DNA of 64,000 nucleotides from Mycobacterium sp. 050128 (GTDB taxonomy: Bacteria; Actinomycetota; Actinomycetes; Mycobacteriales; Mycobacteriaceae): the NCBI RefSeq assembly GCF_036409155.1, contig NZ_JAZGLW010000001.1, forward strand, positions 248,001 through 312,000, read 5' to 3'. A program made the translations under genes and the position numbers. The notes under the pieces were generated by a model. The model made no database searches and was not told the origin of the DNA. It worked only from the letters and a program-made list of their open reading frames with translations. Below are positions 54,274-62,912 of this stretch, piece by piece. How positions within the stretch are numbered: position 1 is the first letter of the stretch; every line of letters begins with the position of its first letter.

Positions 54274-56973
54274 GTGTTTGCCCTGGTCGAGCCTGATCCC
54301 GCGCTGCTGGATCCGGCGGTCGTCGTCCAACGGCTCCAAACGGATTCCGAAGTTGGCCTGACCGCGCGCGAGGCCGCTCACCGACTCGTCGCGGTGGGAC
54401 CGAACGACATCGCGCGTGTCCCGCCGCTGGCGAGGTGGAAAAAGATCATCAGCCAGTTCCGCAGTCCGCTGATTTACCTGCTACTGGCCGCACTCCTTGC
54501 CTCCCTTGCGGTCTGGGCCGTCGAGGGGGCCGCCGAATGGCCGGTCGATGCGTTGGTGATCGGCGTCATTCTGGTGCTCAACGCCGCCCTGGGTTACGGA
54601 CAGGAGGCCCACGCCGAGCACGCGGTCGATGCCTTGGCGCGGATGACGGCAACCACCGCGACCGTCGTTCGCGACGGGATCGAATGCAGGGTTGCCGCAA
54701 GCGAAGTGGTGCCCGGTGACGTGCTGCTGTTGACGGAGGGCGACGCCGTGGCCGCCGATGCCAGGCTGCTGTCGGCGGACGGGCTGGAGGTGCTGGAGAG
54801 CGCGTTGACCGGGGAAAGTGAGCCGGCCCGTAAAGATCCGCGGACCCTGGCCGAGCCGACGGCGCTGGGCGAAAAAGCCGGCATGGTGTTCAAGGGCACG
54901 GCGGTCGCCAAGGGTGCCGGGCGGGGGGTGGTGACCGCTACGGGGATGGCCACCCAGACGGGTCAGATTGCCGGCCTGGTGCGCGCCGTCGACGACAACG
55001 CGACGCCCTTGCAGCGTGAGATCGACCGCGCCAGCCGCGTTCTCGGGACCGCGGTGTTGGTGCTCGGCGTCGTGGTGATCGCGAGCATTTTTGTCGTCTT
55101 CGGCGTCCACAGCGCCCATGATGTGGTCACCGCGGTGCTGCTCGGCGTCTCGCTGGCGGTGGCCGCCGTGCCGGAGGGGCTGCCCGCCATCATGTCGGTC
55201 GTGCTTGCGCTGGGAACGCGGCGGATGGCCGACGAAAACGCCGTCGTCAAACAACTCTCGTCGGCGGAGACGCTGGGATCTGCCTCGGTGGTCTGCTCTG
55301 GCAAGACCGGCACCCTCACGACCGGGGAGATGACGGTCGTGCGCGTCCTCACCCCGATCGGGGAGGTGAGCGTCACGGGTGCGGGATACCGGCCGGAAGG
55401 CAGGTTCGAGCACGACGGGATCCCGCTTCGGGAAGGCGAGAACCTTTGGCGCCAAACCGCACTGGTGCTCGGCGACGACGCTGCGGGCGTAACTGCCTCG
55501 CTGCGAGAACAGGACGGTCAGTGGATTGCCGAGGGTGATCCCATCGAGGCGGCCTTCCTGGTTGCGCAGACGAAGCTCGGCACCCGGCCGGCGACACACC
55601 GCACCTCGACGGGCGTGATCAAGGGTGAGCCCGGTGCCGTGCTGGACCGCTGCACGCATTTGCGGATCGGCGAGCGACTGGTACCGCTCGACGACTCGAC
55701 GAAGGCGACCATCCGTTGCGGTGCCGAGCGGCTCACCCGCGACGCGCTGCACGCGGTCGCGGTGGCCTATCCGGTAGCAGCTGACCAGCCCGGCCAGCCA
55801 CTGGCGTATGTCGGGATGGTCGGCATTACCGATCCCCCTCGGCCGGGAGCCGCGACGGCCATCGCCGACGCCCACCGAGCCGGGGTCCGGGTCGTGATGA
55901 TCACGGGCGACCAACCCCGAGCGGCGGCGCGAATCGCGCGCGAACTCGGAATCGAAGACAACGAGTCGGCGGTATCCGGCGCCGAGATCGCCGTCCAGGA
56001 CGATGATCAGCTCCGGCAAACGGTGCGCCGGCACTCGCAATACACGCAGCTGGGTCCCGCCGACAAATTGCGCATCATCGGCGCCCTGCAGGCCGACCAC
56101 GAGATCGTGGCCGTGACCGGCGAGGGGACCAACGATGCACCGGCCCTGAAATCGGCAGACATCGGGATCGCCATGGGCCGCACCGGCACTGAAGTCGCCA
56201 GAGAAGCGGCGAACATGATTCTCGCCGACGACAACTTCGCGACGATCGTGCGGGCCATCCGCGAGGGCCGCGGCATCTTCTCCAACATCAAGAAGTCCCT
56301 GCGCTACCTGTTGTCCTCCAACATGGGGGAAGTCCTGACCGTGTTTTTCGGGGTGGTGCTCGCCGGCGCGATCGGCCTGTCGCAGGCGCACACCGTGGCG
56401 CTACCGCTGCTGGCCACCCAGATTCTGTGGATCAACCTGCTCACCGACGGCGCTCCGGCCCTGGCCTTGGGCGCGGACCCGCAAACCGAGGACTTGATGA
56501 GCCGGCCGCCCCGGGCGGCGTCCGATCGGGTCATCGACGGGCGGATGTGGAACAACATCGTCGTGATCGGCGCGGCGGTCGCGGCCGCGACACTGCTGAC
56601 GATCCACCTCTATGTCCCGGGCGGTCCAATGCCGTCGTCGGTGGACACGGCCCGCACCGCCGGCTTCACCGTGCTGGTGCTCAGCCAGCTGTTCAACACC
56701 CTCAATGCCCGCTCGGAGACGCAAACCGTGTTCCGTGGCCTGTTCGCCAACGGCTGGCTGTGGGCGGCGATTGCCTTCTCGGCCTTACTACAGGTGGCTG
56801 TGGTGCAGCTGCCGCTGCTGAATACGGCCTTCACCACCGAGCCGCTGTCCCCGGGCCAGTGGCTGGTGTGCGTAGCCATGTCCAGCACGGTGCTGTGGGT
56901 CAGCGAGATCCGCAAGGTCATCCTGCGTCGTCGTGACCGCCGCCGGAGCCGATCTCAATTGTCCGGCGGCTGA
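54274..56973 (+). CDS. CtpF-like P-type ATPase lacking the catalytic aspartate
   Basis: SERCA-like (P2-type) membrane protein of 899 residues close in length to CtpF. Present: an N-terminal cation-ATPase domain, ALTGESEPARK, AAVPEGLPAIM in TM4, VMITGDQPRAAARI, and the membrane ion-site segments LSSNMGEVLTVFF and LWINLLTDGAPALALG. Altered: the phosphorylation motif DKTGT is GKTGT (Gly343 in CSGKTGTLT, codon GGC at 55300-55302) and the hinge motif TGDGVND is TGEGTND (Glu617, Asp621). Loss of the phospho-acceptor should abolish pumping. The reading frame is otherwise full length, so this may be a pseudo-enzyme kept for ion sensing or as a partner of the intact pump. It overlaps the convergent gene by 56 bases. 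Confidence 0.9.
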   Translation: MFALVEPDPALLDPAVVVQRLQTDSEVGLTAREAAHRLVAVGPNDIARVPPLARWKKIISQFRSPLIYLLLAALLASLAVWAVEGAAEWPVDALVIGVILVLNAALGYGQEAHAEHAVDALARMTATTATVVRDGIECRVAASEVVPGDVLLLTEGDAVAADARLLSADGLEVLESALTGESEPARKDPRTLAEPTALGEKAGMVFKGTAVAKGAGRGVVTATGMATQTGQIAGLVRAVDDNATPLQREIDRASRVLGTAVLVLGVVVIASIFVVFGVHSAHDVVTAVLLGVSLAVAAVPEGLPAIMSVVLALGTRRMADENAVVKQLSSAETLGSASVVCSGKTGTLTTGEMTVVRVLTPIGEVSVTGAGYRPEGRFEHDGIPLREGENLWRQTALVLGDDAAGVTASLREQDGQWIAEGDPIEAAFLVAQTKLGTRPATHRTSTGVIKGEPGAVLDRCTHLRIGERLVPLDDSTKATIRCGAERLTRDALHAVAVAYPVAADQPGQPLAYVGMVGITDPPRPGAATAIADAHRAGVRVVMITGDQPRAAARIARELGIEDNESAVSGAEIAVQDDDQLRQTVRRHSQYTQLGPADKLRIIGALQADHEIVAVTGEGTNDAPALKSADIGIAMGRTGTEVAREAANMILADDNFATIVRAIREGRGIFSNIKKSLRYLLSSNMGEVLTVFFGVVLAGAIGLSQAHTVALPLLATQILWINLLTDGAPALALGADPQTEDLMSRPPRAASDRVIDGRMWNNIVVIGAAVAAATLLTIHLYVPGGPMPSSVDTARTAGFTVLVLSQLFNTLNARSETQTVFRGLFANGWLWAAIAFSALLQVAVVQLPLLNTAFTTEPLSPGQWLVCVAMSSTVLWVSEIRKVILRRRDRRRSRSQLSGG

Positions 56974-57811
56974 CGAATATGCGGCGCGAGCCGGTGAATG
57001 GATCGTCGAACTCGATGCGCTGCGCCAGCAACCGCAGCGGAGTGCTGAAATCGTCGGCGGGCACGTCGATCACTTTGGGATACAACGGATCTCCGACGAT
57101 CGGCAACCCCAGCGACGCCATCTGCACCCGCAGCTGATGGGTGCGCCCGGTGCGCGGCGTCAGCCGGTATAGGCCATCCGGCGAAAAGAGCTCCACCAAC
57201 GTTTCCGCGTTGGGCTCGCCTGGCTCACAGATGGCTTGTAAGTGACTGCGGCGCTTGATAATTCGGCTTCTAACCAGACGCGGAAACGCCAGCTCCGGAT
57301 CGACCGCAGCGCCGGCCAGGTAGGTCTTGCGCACCTCGCCGCGGGCGAACAGCATCTGGTAGGCACCGCGCACCTCGCGCCGAGTGGTGAACAACAGCAC
57401 CCCTGCCGTCAGCCGGTCGAGCCGGTGAGCGGGGGTGAGCTCGGGCAGTCCCAGCTCCTTGCGCAGCCGCACCAGCGCGGTCTGCGCGACGTGGCTGCCG
57501 CGGGGCATGGTGGCCAGAAAGTGCGGCTTGTCGACGACCACGATGTCGTCGTCGCGATGGAGCACCGGGATGTCAAAAGGAACCGGCACCTCGTCCGGCA
57601 GATCGCGGTACAGGTAGACGCTGGCGCCGGCGGGCAACACGGTGGCCTCGTCGATCACCGCGCCGTCGGCGTCGACGACCTCACCGGCCAGGACCTTGGC
57701 CCGGGCCTGCTCGCCGAACCGCGTGGTCAGCTCGGCCAGCACCGCCCCGCCGTGCAGCCGTACCCGCGCGGGCCCCAATCCGTCGCGCACCGGAAGCGGG
57801 GCGGGCCTCAC
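56918..57811 (-). CDS. RluA-family RNA pseudouridine synthase (Rv3300c-like)
   Basis: Isomerises uridine to pseudouridine in rRNA or tRNA. The 297-residue protein has VVVDKPHFLATMP near 92, the catalytic aspartate Asp132 in HRLDRLTAGVLLF, and the C-terminal TPRTGRTHQLRVQM. There is no clear S4 domain, although about residues 18-68 resemble one (FGEQARAKVLAGEVVDADGA). The target site is unknown. It overlaps glpD2 by 4 bases and the P-type ATPase by 56 bases at its 3' end. The phoY1 gene that I recall between this gene and glpD2 in H37Rv is absent. Confidence 0.9.
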   Translation of the reverse strand: MRPAPLPVRDGLGPARVRLHGGAVLAELTTRFGEQARAKVLAGEVVDADGAVIDEATVLPAGASVYLYRDLPDEVPVPFDIPVLHRDDDIVVVDKPHFLATMPRGSHVAQTALVRLRKELGLPELTPAHRLDRLTAGVLLFTTRREVRGAYQMLFARGEVRKTYLAGAAVDPELAFPRLVRSRIIKRRSHLQAICEPGEPNAETLVELFSPDGLYRLTPRTGRTHQLRVQMASLGLPIVGDPLYPKVIDVPADDFSTPLRLLAQRIEFDDPFTGSRRIFVSRRTIEIGSGGGHDDAG

Positions 57812-59532
57812 GTCAAAGGAACCGGCTCGAGAATCTCGGCGCGCGCTTCGGGCGCGCTGGCCCGCAGCTCGTCGGCCGACACGTCATCGGGCTGGGCCTG
57901 CGACAGGATCTCGGCCTCCACCCGCGCGGTGTAGTTCGCGACCTCACGATTGACGTCGGAGGCGCTCCACCCCAGCACGGGAGCCACCAGCTCGGCGACC
58001 TCGCGGGCGCAGTCGACGCCGCGGTGCGGGTATTCGATGGAGATCCGCATCCGGCGGGCCAGGATGTCCTCGAGATGCAGGGCCCCCTCGGCGGCGACGG
58101 CATACAGCGCTTCCACCTTGAGGTAGCCCGGCGCGTCCTTGATCGGGGTCAACAGTTCGGGACGATCGGCGGCCAGCGCCAGCACGTCGTCCATCAGCGA
58201 GCCGTAGCGGTCCAGCAGATGACGCACCCGGTACGGGTGCAGGCCGACGAGTTCGCCGACATGCTCCACCTGGTTGATCAGGGCGAAATAGCCGTCGGCA
58301 CCCAGCAGGCTCACCTTCTCGGTGATCGACGGCGCCACCCGGGCCGGAACGAACTGCGATGCGGCATCGATCGCGTCGGCGGCCATCACCCGGTAGGTGG
58401 TGTACTTGCCGCCGGCGATGGCGACCAGGCCGGGCGCGGGCACCGCGACGGCGTGCTCGCGGGACAGCTTGGAGGTTTCCTCGCTCTCCCCGGCCAGCAG
58501 CGGCCGCAGTCCCGCGTACACCCCGTCGATGTCGGCATGCGACAGCGGCGTGGCCAGCACGGTGTTGACGGTGCCCAGGATGTAGTCGATATCGGCCTTG
58601 GTGGCCGCCGGGTGGGCCAGGTCGAGATTCCAGTCGGTGTCGGTGGTGCCGATGATCCAGTGGCTGCCCCACGGGATGATGAACATCACCGACTTCTCGG
58701 TGCGCAGGATGATTGCGGCATCGCTGACGATCCGGTCCCGCGGCACCACGACGTGCACGCCCTTGGACGCGCGCACCTGAAATCGCCCGCGCTGCTTGGA
58801 CAGGGCCTGGATTTCGTCGGTCCACACCCCGGTCGCGTTGACCACGACATGCCCGCGCACCTCGGTCATCGAGCCGTCTTCGGAGTCGCGCACCCGCACC
58901 CCGATCACCCGGTCGCCCTCGCGCAACAACGCGACGGCCTGGGTGGAGCACCGCACGACCGCGCCGTAATGCGCGGCGGTGCGCGCGACCGTCATCGTGT
59001 GCCGGGCGTCGTCGACGACGGTGTCGTAGTAGCGGATCCCGCCGATCAACGAGCTGCGCTTGAGCCCCGGGCTCAGCCGCAGCGCGCCGGCACGGGTCAA
59101 ATGCTTTTGCGCGGGAACGGATTTCGCACCGCCCAGGCTGTCGTAGAGGAAGATGCCCGCCGCGATGTAGGGACGCTCCCACCAGCGATGGGTCAGCGGG
59201 AACAGGAACGGCAACGGCTTGACCAGATGCGGCGCCAGCCGGGTCAGCGACAGCTCGCGCTCATGGAGCGCCTCGCGCACCAGGCCGAACTCCAGCTGTT
59301 CGAGGTAGCGCAGCCCGCCGTGGAACATCTTCGACGAGCGGCTCGAGGTCCCCGAGGCCACGTCGCGGGCCTCGACCAGCGCCACCTTGAGCCCGCGGGT
59401 GGCGGCGTCCAGCGCGCACCCGCAGCCCACCACCCCGCCGCCGATGACGACGACGTCGAACTGCTCGGTGCCGAGTCGCTCCCAGGCCTGGGCGCGTTGC
59501 GGCGGGCCCAACATGGACAACAGGTCACTCAC
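57808..59532 (-). CDS. glpD2: GlpD2, FAD-dependent glycerol-3-phosphate dehydrogenase
   Basis: Membrane-associated flavoprotein of 574 residues that oxidises glycerol-3-phosphate to dihydroxyacetone phosphate and passes electrons to the quinone pool. Motifs: FDVVVIGGGVVGCGCALDAA near 26-45 (dinucleotide loop), SSRSSKMFHGGLRYLE, and the ADIDGVYAGLRPLLAG active-site segment; the C-terminal domain DAO_C follows from about 395. GTG 59532 is chosen because AGGAG lies 9 bases upstream; a reading from 59580 would add 16 unsupported residues. It overlaps the pseudouridine synthase by 4 bases. Confidence 0.94.
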   Translation of the reverse strand: MSDLLSMLGPPQRAQAWERLGTEQFDVVVIGGGVVGCGCALDAATRGLKVALVEARDVASGTSSRSSKMFHGGLRYLEQLEFGLVREALHERELSLTRLAPHLVKPLPFLFPLTHRWWERPYIAAGIFLYDSLGGAKSVPAQKHLTRAGALRLSPGLKRSSLIGGIRYYDTVVDDARHTMTVARTAAHYGAVVRCSTQAVALLREGDRVIGVRVRDSEDGSMTEVRGHVVVNATGVWTDEIQALSKQRGRFQVRASKGVHVVVPRDRIVSDAAIILRTEKSVMFIIPWGSHWIIGTTDTDWNLDLAHPAATKADIDYILGTVNTVLATPLSHADIDGVYAGLRPLLAGESEETSKLSREHAVAVPAPGLVAIAGGKYTTYRVMAADAIDAASQFVPARVAPSITEKVSLLGADGYFALINQVEHVGELVGLHPYRVRHLLDRYGSLMDDVLALAADRPELLTPIKDAPGYLKVEALYAVAAEGALHLEDILARRMRISIEYPHRGVDCAREVAELVAPVLGWSASDVNREVANYTARVEAEILSQAQPDDVSADELRASAPEARAEILEPVPLT

Positions 59533-59612
59533 GGGAACGGACTCCTGTCGGTTACTCGTCAGTAGCGGGTGCTCCACCAAGGCTAGTTCGTCGGGCGCTC
59601 ACAGGCCTGTCG

Positions 59613-61052
59613 TCAGTCCAGATCGTCGTGTGCCATCAGCCGGCGGGCGGCCTCGGTGATCGACCCGGACAACGACGGGTAGACGGCCAGCGTCTGCGCC
59701 AGCTCGTTGACGGTGATGCGGTTCTGCACGGCCACGGCGATCGGCAGGATCAGCTCGGAGGCGATCGGCGCCACCACCACGCCGCCGATGACCACGCCGG
59801 TGGCCTGCCGGCAGAACAGCTTCACGAAGCCCTGCTGCAGGCCGGACATCTTGGCCCGCGCGTTGGTCCGCAGCGGCAGCATGATCGTGCGAGCCGGCAC
59901 CGAGCCGTCGTCGATCATCGTTTGCGGCACGCCCACCGCCGCGATCTCGGGGCGGGTGAACACCGTCGAGGCCACCGTGCGCAACCGGATCGGGCTGACG
60001 CCCTCGCCCAGCGCGTGATACATCGCGATCCGGCCTTGCATGGCGGCCACCGAGGCCAGCAGCAGCAGGCCGGTGCAGTCGCCGGCGGCGTAGATGCCGG
60101 GCACGGACGTCCGCGACACCCGGTCCACCTTCAAATAGTCGCCGCGGCCCAGCTCGATGCCGACGCGCTCCAGACCGAGGCCGCTGGTATTGGGCACCGA
60201 CCCGATCGTCATCAGCGCATGGCTGCCCTCGACGGTCCGGCCATCCGTCATGGTGACCAGGACCCCGGTCTCGGTGCGGACGACGGATTCCGCGCGGGCG
60301 TTCTTGATCAGGTCGACGCCGCGTTCGGCGAACGCCTCCTCGAGGACCAGCGCGGCGTCGGCGTCCTCGTAGGGCAGCACCCGGTCCCGGCTGGCCGCCA
60401 CGGTCACCGGCACGCCGAGTTCGGTGTAGGCGTGCACGAACTCGGCGCCGGTGACGCCGGAGCCCACCACGATCAGGTGCTCGGGCAGCGCCTCCAGGTC
60501 GTAGAGCTGGCGCCAGGTCAGGATCCGTTCGCCGTCGGGTTGGGCCGACGGCAGCACCCGCGGGCTGGCGCCGGTGGCGATCAGGACGACGTCGGCGTCG
60601 TGCTCGGTGACGACGGGGCCGTCGGGCCCCTCAACGGAATGGGTTGCCTTGACGCGATGCCGGGCCAGGCCCAGGGTCGAGTCGCACAGTTCGCCGCGGC
60701 CGGCGACCAACCGCACGCCCTTACTGACCAGATCGGCGGTGATGTCGGCGGACTGCTCGGCGGCCAGCGCCTTGACCCGTTTGTGGATGCGCCGCAGCGA
60801 GATCTTGGCGTCGTCGATGTCGATGTCGAAGCCCAAGCGGGGCGCGCGGCGCAGTTCGGTGCGCAGCCAGGTCGACGCGATGAACGCCTTGGACGGCACG
60901 CAGTCGTCCAGCACGGCCGCCCCGCCGATCCCTTCGGAGTCGATGACGGTGACGTCGGTGGTATCGGGGTGCTCTGAATTCAAGGTGGCGGCCACCAGGG
61001 CGGCTTCGTAACCGGCCGGGCCTCCACCGAGGATCACGATGCGGGTCACCAC
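59613..61052 (-). CDS. lpdA: LpdA, NAD(P)H:quinone reductase of the pyridine nucleotide-disulfide family
   Basis: Flavoenzyme of 479 residues with the lipoamide dehydrogenase fold: FAD loop RIVILGGGPAGYEA at 4-17, NAD loop VVGSGVTGAEFVHA near 205, and YAAGDCTGLLLLASVA near 335. The redox disulfide CxxxxC of true lipoamide dehydrogenases is missing: the segment reads AAVLDDCVPSK, keeping only Cys51, and the C-terminal His-Glu pair is not seen. Like H37Rv LpdA (Rv3303c) it is therefore expected to reduce quinones. It starts leaderless at GTG 61052. Confidence 0.93.
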   Translation of the reverse strand: MVTRIVILGGGPAGYEAALVAATLNSEHPDTTDVTVIDSEGIGGAAVLDDCVPSKAFIASTWLRTELRRAPRLGFDIDIDDAKISLRRIHKRVKALAAEQSADITADLVSKGVRLVAGRGELCDSTLGLARHRVKATHSVEGPDGPVVTEHDADVVLIATGASPRVLPSAQPDGERILTWRQLYDLEALPEHLIVVGSGVTGAEFVHAYTELGVPVTVAASRDRVLPYEDADAALVLEEAFAERGVDLIKNARAESVVRTETGVLVTMTDGRTVEGSHALMTIGSVPNTSGLGLERVGIELGRGDYLKVDRVSRTSVPGIYAAGDCTGLLLLASVAAMQGRIAMYHALGEGVSPIRLRTVASTVFTRPEIAAVGVPQTMIDDGSVPARTIMLPLRTNARAKMSGLQQGFVKLFCRQATGVVIGGVVVAPIASELILPIAVAVQNRITVNELAQTLAVYPSLSGSITEAARRLMAHDDLD

Positions 61053-61058
61053 AGCCCT

Positions 61059-61064
61059 AACCTA
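61059..61064 (-). promoter_or_regulatory. -10 element (TAGGTT) for leaderless lpdA
   Basis: TAGGTT on the minus strand fits TANNNT; 6 bases separate it from the GTG at 61052. Confidence 0.45.
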
Positions 61065-61115
61065 TCCAAGGACCTTCGGAACCGCCGGATGAACACCGCG
61101 TGAGCGTCCGCCGTT

Positions 61116-61121
61116 TAAGCT
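61116..61121 (+). promoter_or_regulatory. -10 element (TAAGCT) for the leaderless cyclotransferase-like gene
   Basis: TAAGCT is followed by 7 bases and the GTG at 61129. It shares the 76-base divergent interval with the lpdA promoter. Confidence 0.5.
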
Positions 61122-61128
61122 TTCACCC

Positions 61129-61608
61129 GTGCCGCTCTACGCCGCCTACGGATCGAACATGCATCCCGAGCAGATGCAGCAGCGTGCACCCCATTCCCCG
61201 ATGGCCGGAACGGGCTGGTTGCACGGGTGGCGGCTGACCTTCGGCGGCGAAGACATCGGCTGGGAAGGCGCGCTGGCCAGCGTCGTCGAGGACCCCGATT
61301 CCAAGGTGTTCGTGGTGCTGTACGACATGACGCCGGCCGACGAGATGAGCCTGGACCGGTGGGAGGGCTCCGAGTTCGGCATCCACAAAAAGATCAGATG
61401 CCGGGTCGAACGCACTTCGTCGGACACCGACACCGATCCCGTGCTGGCGTGGCTCTACGTGCTCGACGCCTGGGAGGGCGGGCTGCCGTCGGCACGGTAC
61501 CTGGGCGTGATGGCCGATGCCGCCGAAATCGCCGGCGCGCCAATGGAATACGTGCACGATCTGCGCACCCGCCCGGCCCGCAACATCGGCCCCGGAACTT
61601 CCGCCTAG
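61129..61608 (+). CDS. Gamma-glutamylcyclotransferase-like protein (Rv3304-like)
   Basis: Protein of 159 residues with the cyclotransferase fold: the substrate loop YGSNM at 7-11, the segment GTGWLHGWRLTFGGEDIG, and DEMSLDRWEG, which carries the acidic residue expected to be catalytic. The family cleaves gamma-glutamyl amides or related substrates; the actual substrate is unknown. It is divergent from lpdA and starts leaderless at GTG 61129. It ends 8 bases before the convergent Esp-like cluster. Confidence 0.85.
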   Translation: MPLYAAYGSNMHPEQMQQRAPHSPMAGTGWLHGWRLTFGGEDIGWEGALASVVEDPDSKVFVVLYDMTPADEMSLDRWEGSEFGIHKKIRCRVERTSSDTDTDPVLAWLYVLDAWEGGLPSARYLGVMADAAEIAGAPMEYVHDLRTRPARNIGPGTSA

Positions 61609-61616
61609 CGAACCCC

Positions 61617-61961
61617 CTAGGCGAAGCCCAGAATGCCCTTGAGAGAGCCGGCAGCGTCGTCCATCAACTCAAAGAACCGCTGCTGCTCGGCCTCGTCCGC
61701 CGCGGTCGCGGCCGCCTGAGCGTTCACCATCGCCTCGTTGACGCGCTGCGCAACCACTTGCGGGCCCAGCCGCAACAGCCCGTCCTGGATGTGCAGGTCG
61801 GTAAGCCGTTGGCGTCCGTCGACGGTGGCGGCGACGGTCTTGGCCTCATCTAGCCCCTGGAATGATCTGGTGTTGAGCTGGTGCAGCTGCTCGTCCATCG
61901 CGGACTGAATATGCTGCGCGTGCCGCAACACCTCGTCCAACTGCGCGTTCTCGGTGCTCAT
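61617..61961 (-). CDS. EspL-like protein (YbaB/EbfC fold)
   Basis: Small helical protein of 114 residues resembling ESX-1 EspL (115 residues in H37Rv): QSAMDEQLHQLNTRSFQGLD, then TVAATVDGRQRLTDLHIQDG and VAQRVNEAMVNAQAAATA. EspL is a cytosolic factor that stabilises EspE/EspF-type substrates and belongs to the YbaB fold. The ATG at 61961 follows the EspD-like gene by 8 bases. It closes a minus-strand cluster of four Esp-like genes. Assignment rests on remembered EspL sequence and shared order. Confidence 0.8.
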   Translation of the reverse strand: MSTENAQLDEVLRHAQHIQSAMDEQLHQLNTRSFQGLDEAKTVAATVDGRQRLTDLHIQDGLLRLGPQVVAQRVNEAMVNAQAAATAADEAEQQRFFELMDDAAGSLKGILGFA

Positions 61962-61969
61962 GGGTGTCC

Positions 61970-62581
61970 TTACGGTGCGGAAAGTTGGTAGCGGGTGGTG
62001 AACACTTCTGCCTGCGTCTCGGCTGCCCGTGTCGCCGAGGTCAAACCCAGGAAGCGCGCTCCCAGGAGTTCGGCCAGGGCGCCGTCGTCCTCTAGCCCTT
62101 GCGCCTGCATGCTGCCGAGCAACAAGGTGTGCAACACCGACGATGCCTTCTGACTGGCCACGTCCGCGATGACGAGGATCTCCGCCGCGAGCTCCGACTC
62201 GGTCATGCCCGCGGCGTCGGCCGCCAGGTCGATCCTCAGCGTCTTGCCGTCCATCAGCGCGGTCACCGACACGGTCTCGGGCGGGTTGGTCACCGTGGTC
62301 CGCTCCCAGGAGAACTCGTCCTCCTCGGCGACGGTGTCCGCGGTATCGCCGGTGTCCGCGGGCAGCGTGTCGGTGGCACGCGGCTCGATCCCGCTCACGG
62401 CGGGCTCGGCCGGCTCGTCGGCGGGCACGCCGTCAAAGGCCCACTCGTCGCTGGTCTGGTAGCCGGGCTCGTCGCCGAAGTCCAGCGCGGCGCTCCTGTC
62501 GTGACCTGACTCGTGGCCGGGCTCGTCGCCGAAATCCAGCGCTGCGAAACTGTCTTTCATAATCTCGTCGTCCCTTCTCAT
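61970..62581 (-). CDS. EspD-like ESX-1 secretion-associated protein
   Basis: Protein of 203 residues. The C-terminal half matches EspD closely: TVTNPPETVSVTALMDGK, then MTESELAAEILVIADVASQK and AEVFTTRY near the end. In ESX-1 systems EspD is secreted and stabilises EspA and EspC. The acidic N-terminal half has a duplicated decapeptide AALDFGDEPG (residues about 13-22 and 31-40). ATG 62581 overlaps the EspC-like stop (TGATG); ATG 62560 with GAAGGG upstream is an alternative. Confidence 0.82.
   Translation of the reverse strand: MRRDDEIMKDSFAALDFGDEPGHESGHDRSAALDFGDEPGYQTSDEWAFDGVPADEPAEPAVSGIEPRATDTLPADTGDTADTVAEEDEFSWERTTVTNPPETVSVTALMDGKTLRIDLAADAAGMTESELAAEILVIADVASQKASSVLHTLLLGSMQAQGLEDDGALAELLGARFLGLTSATRAAETQAEVFTTRYQLSAP
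62463..62546 (-). repeat. 54-base tandem duplication inside the EspD-like gene
   Basis: The 30-base copies at 62463-62492 and 62517-62546 differ at two positions and are 54 bases (18 codons) apart in frame. They encode the decapeptide AALDFGDEPG twice. The near identity suggests recent slippage or duplication. Confidence 0.7.
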
Positions 62582-62895
62582 CAGCCGTGCAGCACTTGTT
62601 GACCGAGAGCGTTACCGGTTTCTTCGTCGGTGGCGGAATAATTGGCGGCCGCCTGACGCAAATTCGCCGCCAGCGCCTCGGACACCGATTTCATCGTGTC
62701 GCCCGTATATTTGCGGTCCCTGAGGAGCGCTTTCAGCGCTTGCGCTGTGTACCCACACAGGACCCCGTGGTCGTACCACAATTTGTCCGAGGTCCCCGCG
62801 ACGTCCTGTGTCGCGTCCGCGATCTCTCCGGAGGCCCGGTCCTGCTGCTTCGCCAGGTCCTCGAGATAATTTGGTGTAACGCTTAAATCCGTCAT
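62581..62895 (-). CDS. EspC-like type VII secretion substrate
   Basis: Protein of 104 residues resembling EspC (103 residues in H37Rv): N-terminal LSVTPNYLEDLAKQQDRASG, a central HGVLCGYTAQAL and C-terminal SEALAANLRQAAANYSATDE. It carries the type VII export motif YxxxD as YSATD at 86-90. EspC is secreted with EspA and has been reported to form filaments. The ATG has AAGGAG 9 bases upstream. It lies 17 bases after the EspA/E-like gene, the same order as in the H37Rv espACD operon. Confidence 0.85.
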   Translation of the reverse strand: MTDLSVTPNYLEDLAKQQDRASGEIADATQDVAGTSDKLWYDHGVLCGYTAQALKALLRDRKYTGDTMKSVSEALAANLRQAAANYSATDEETGNALGQQVLHG

Positions 62896-62912
62896 CGCTT
62901 AATCTCCTTTTT

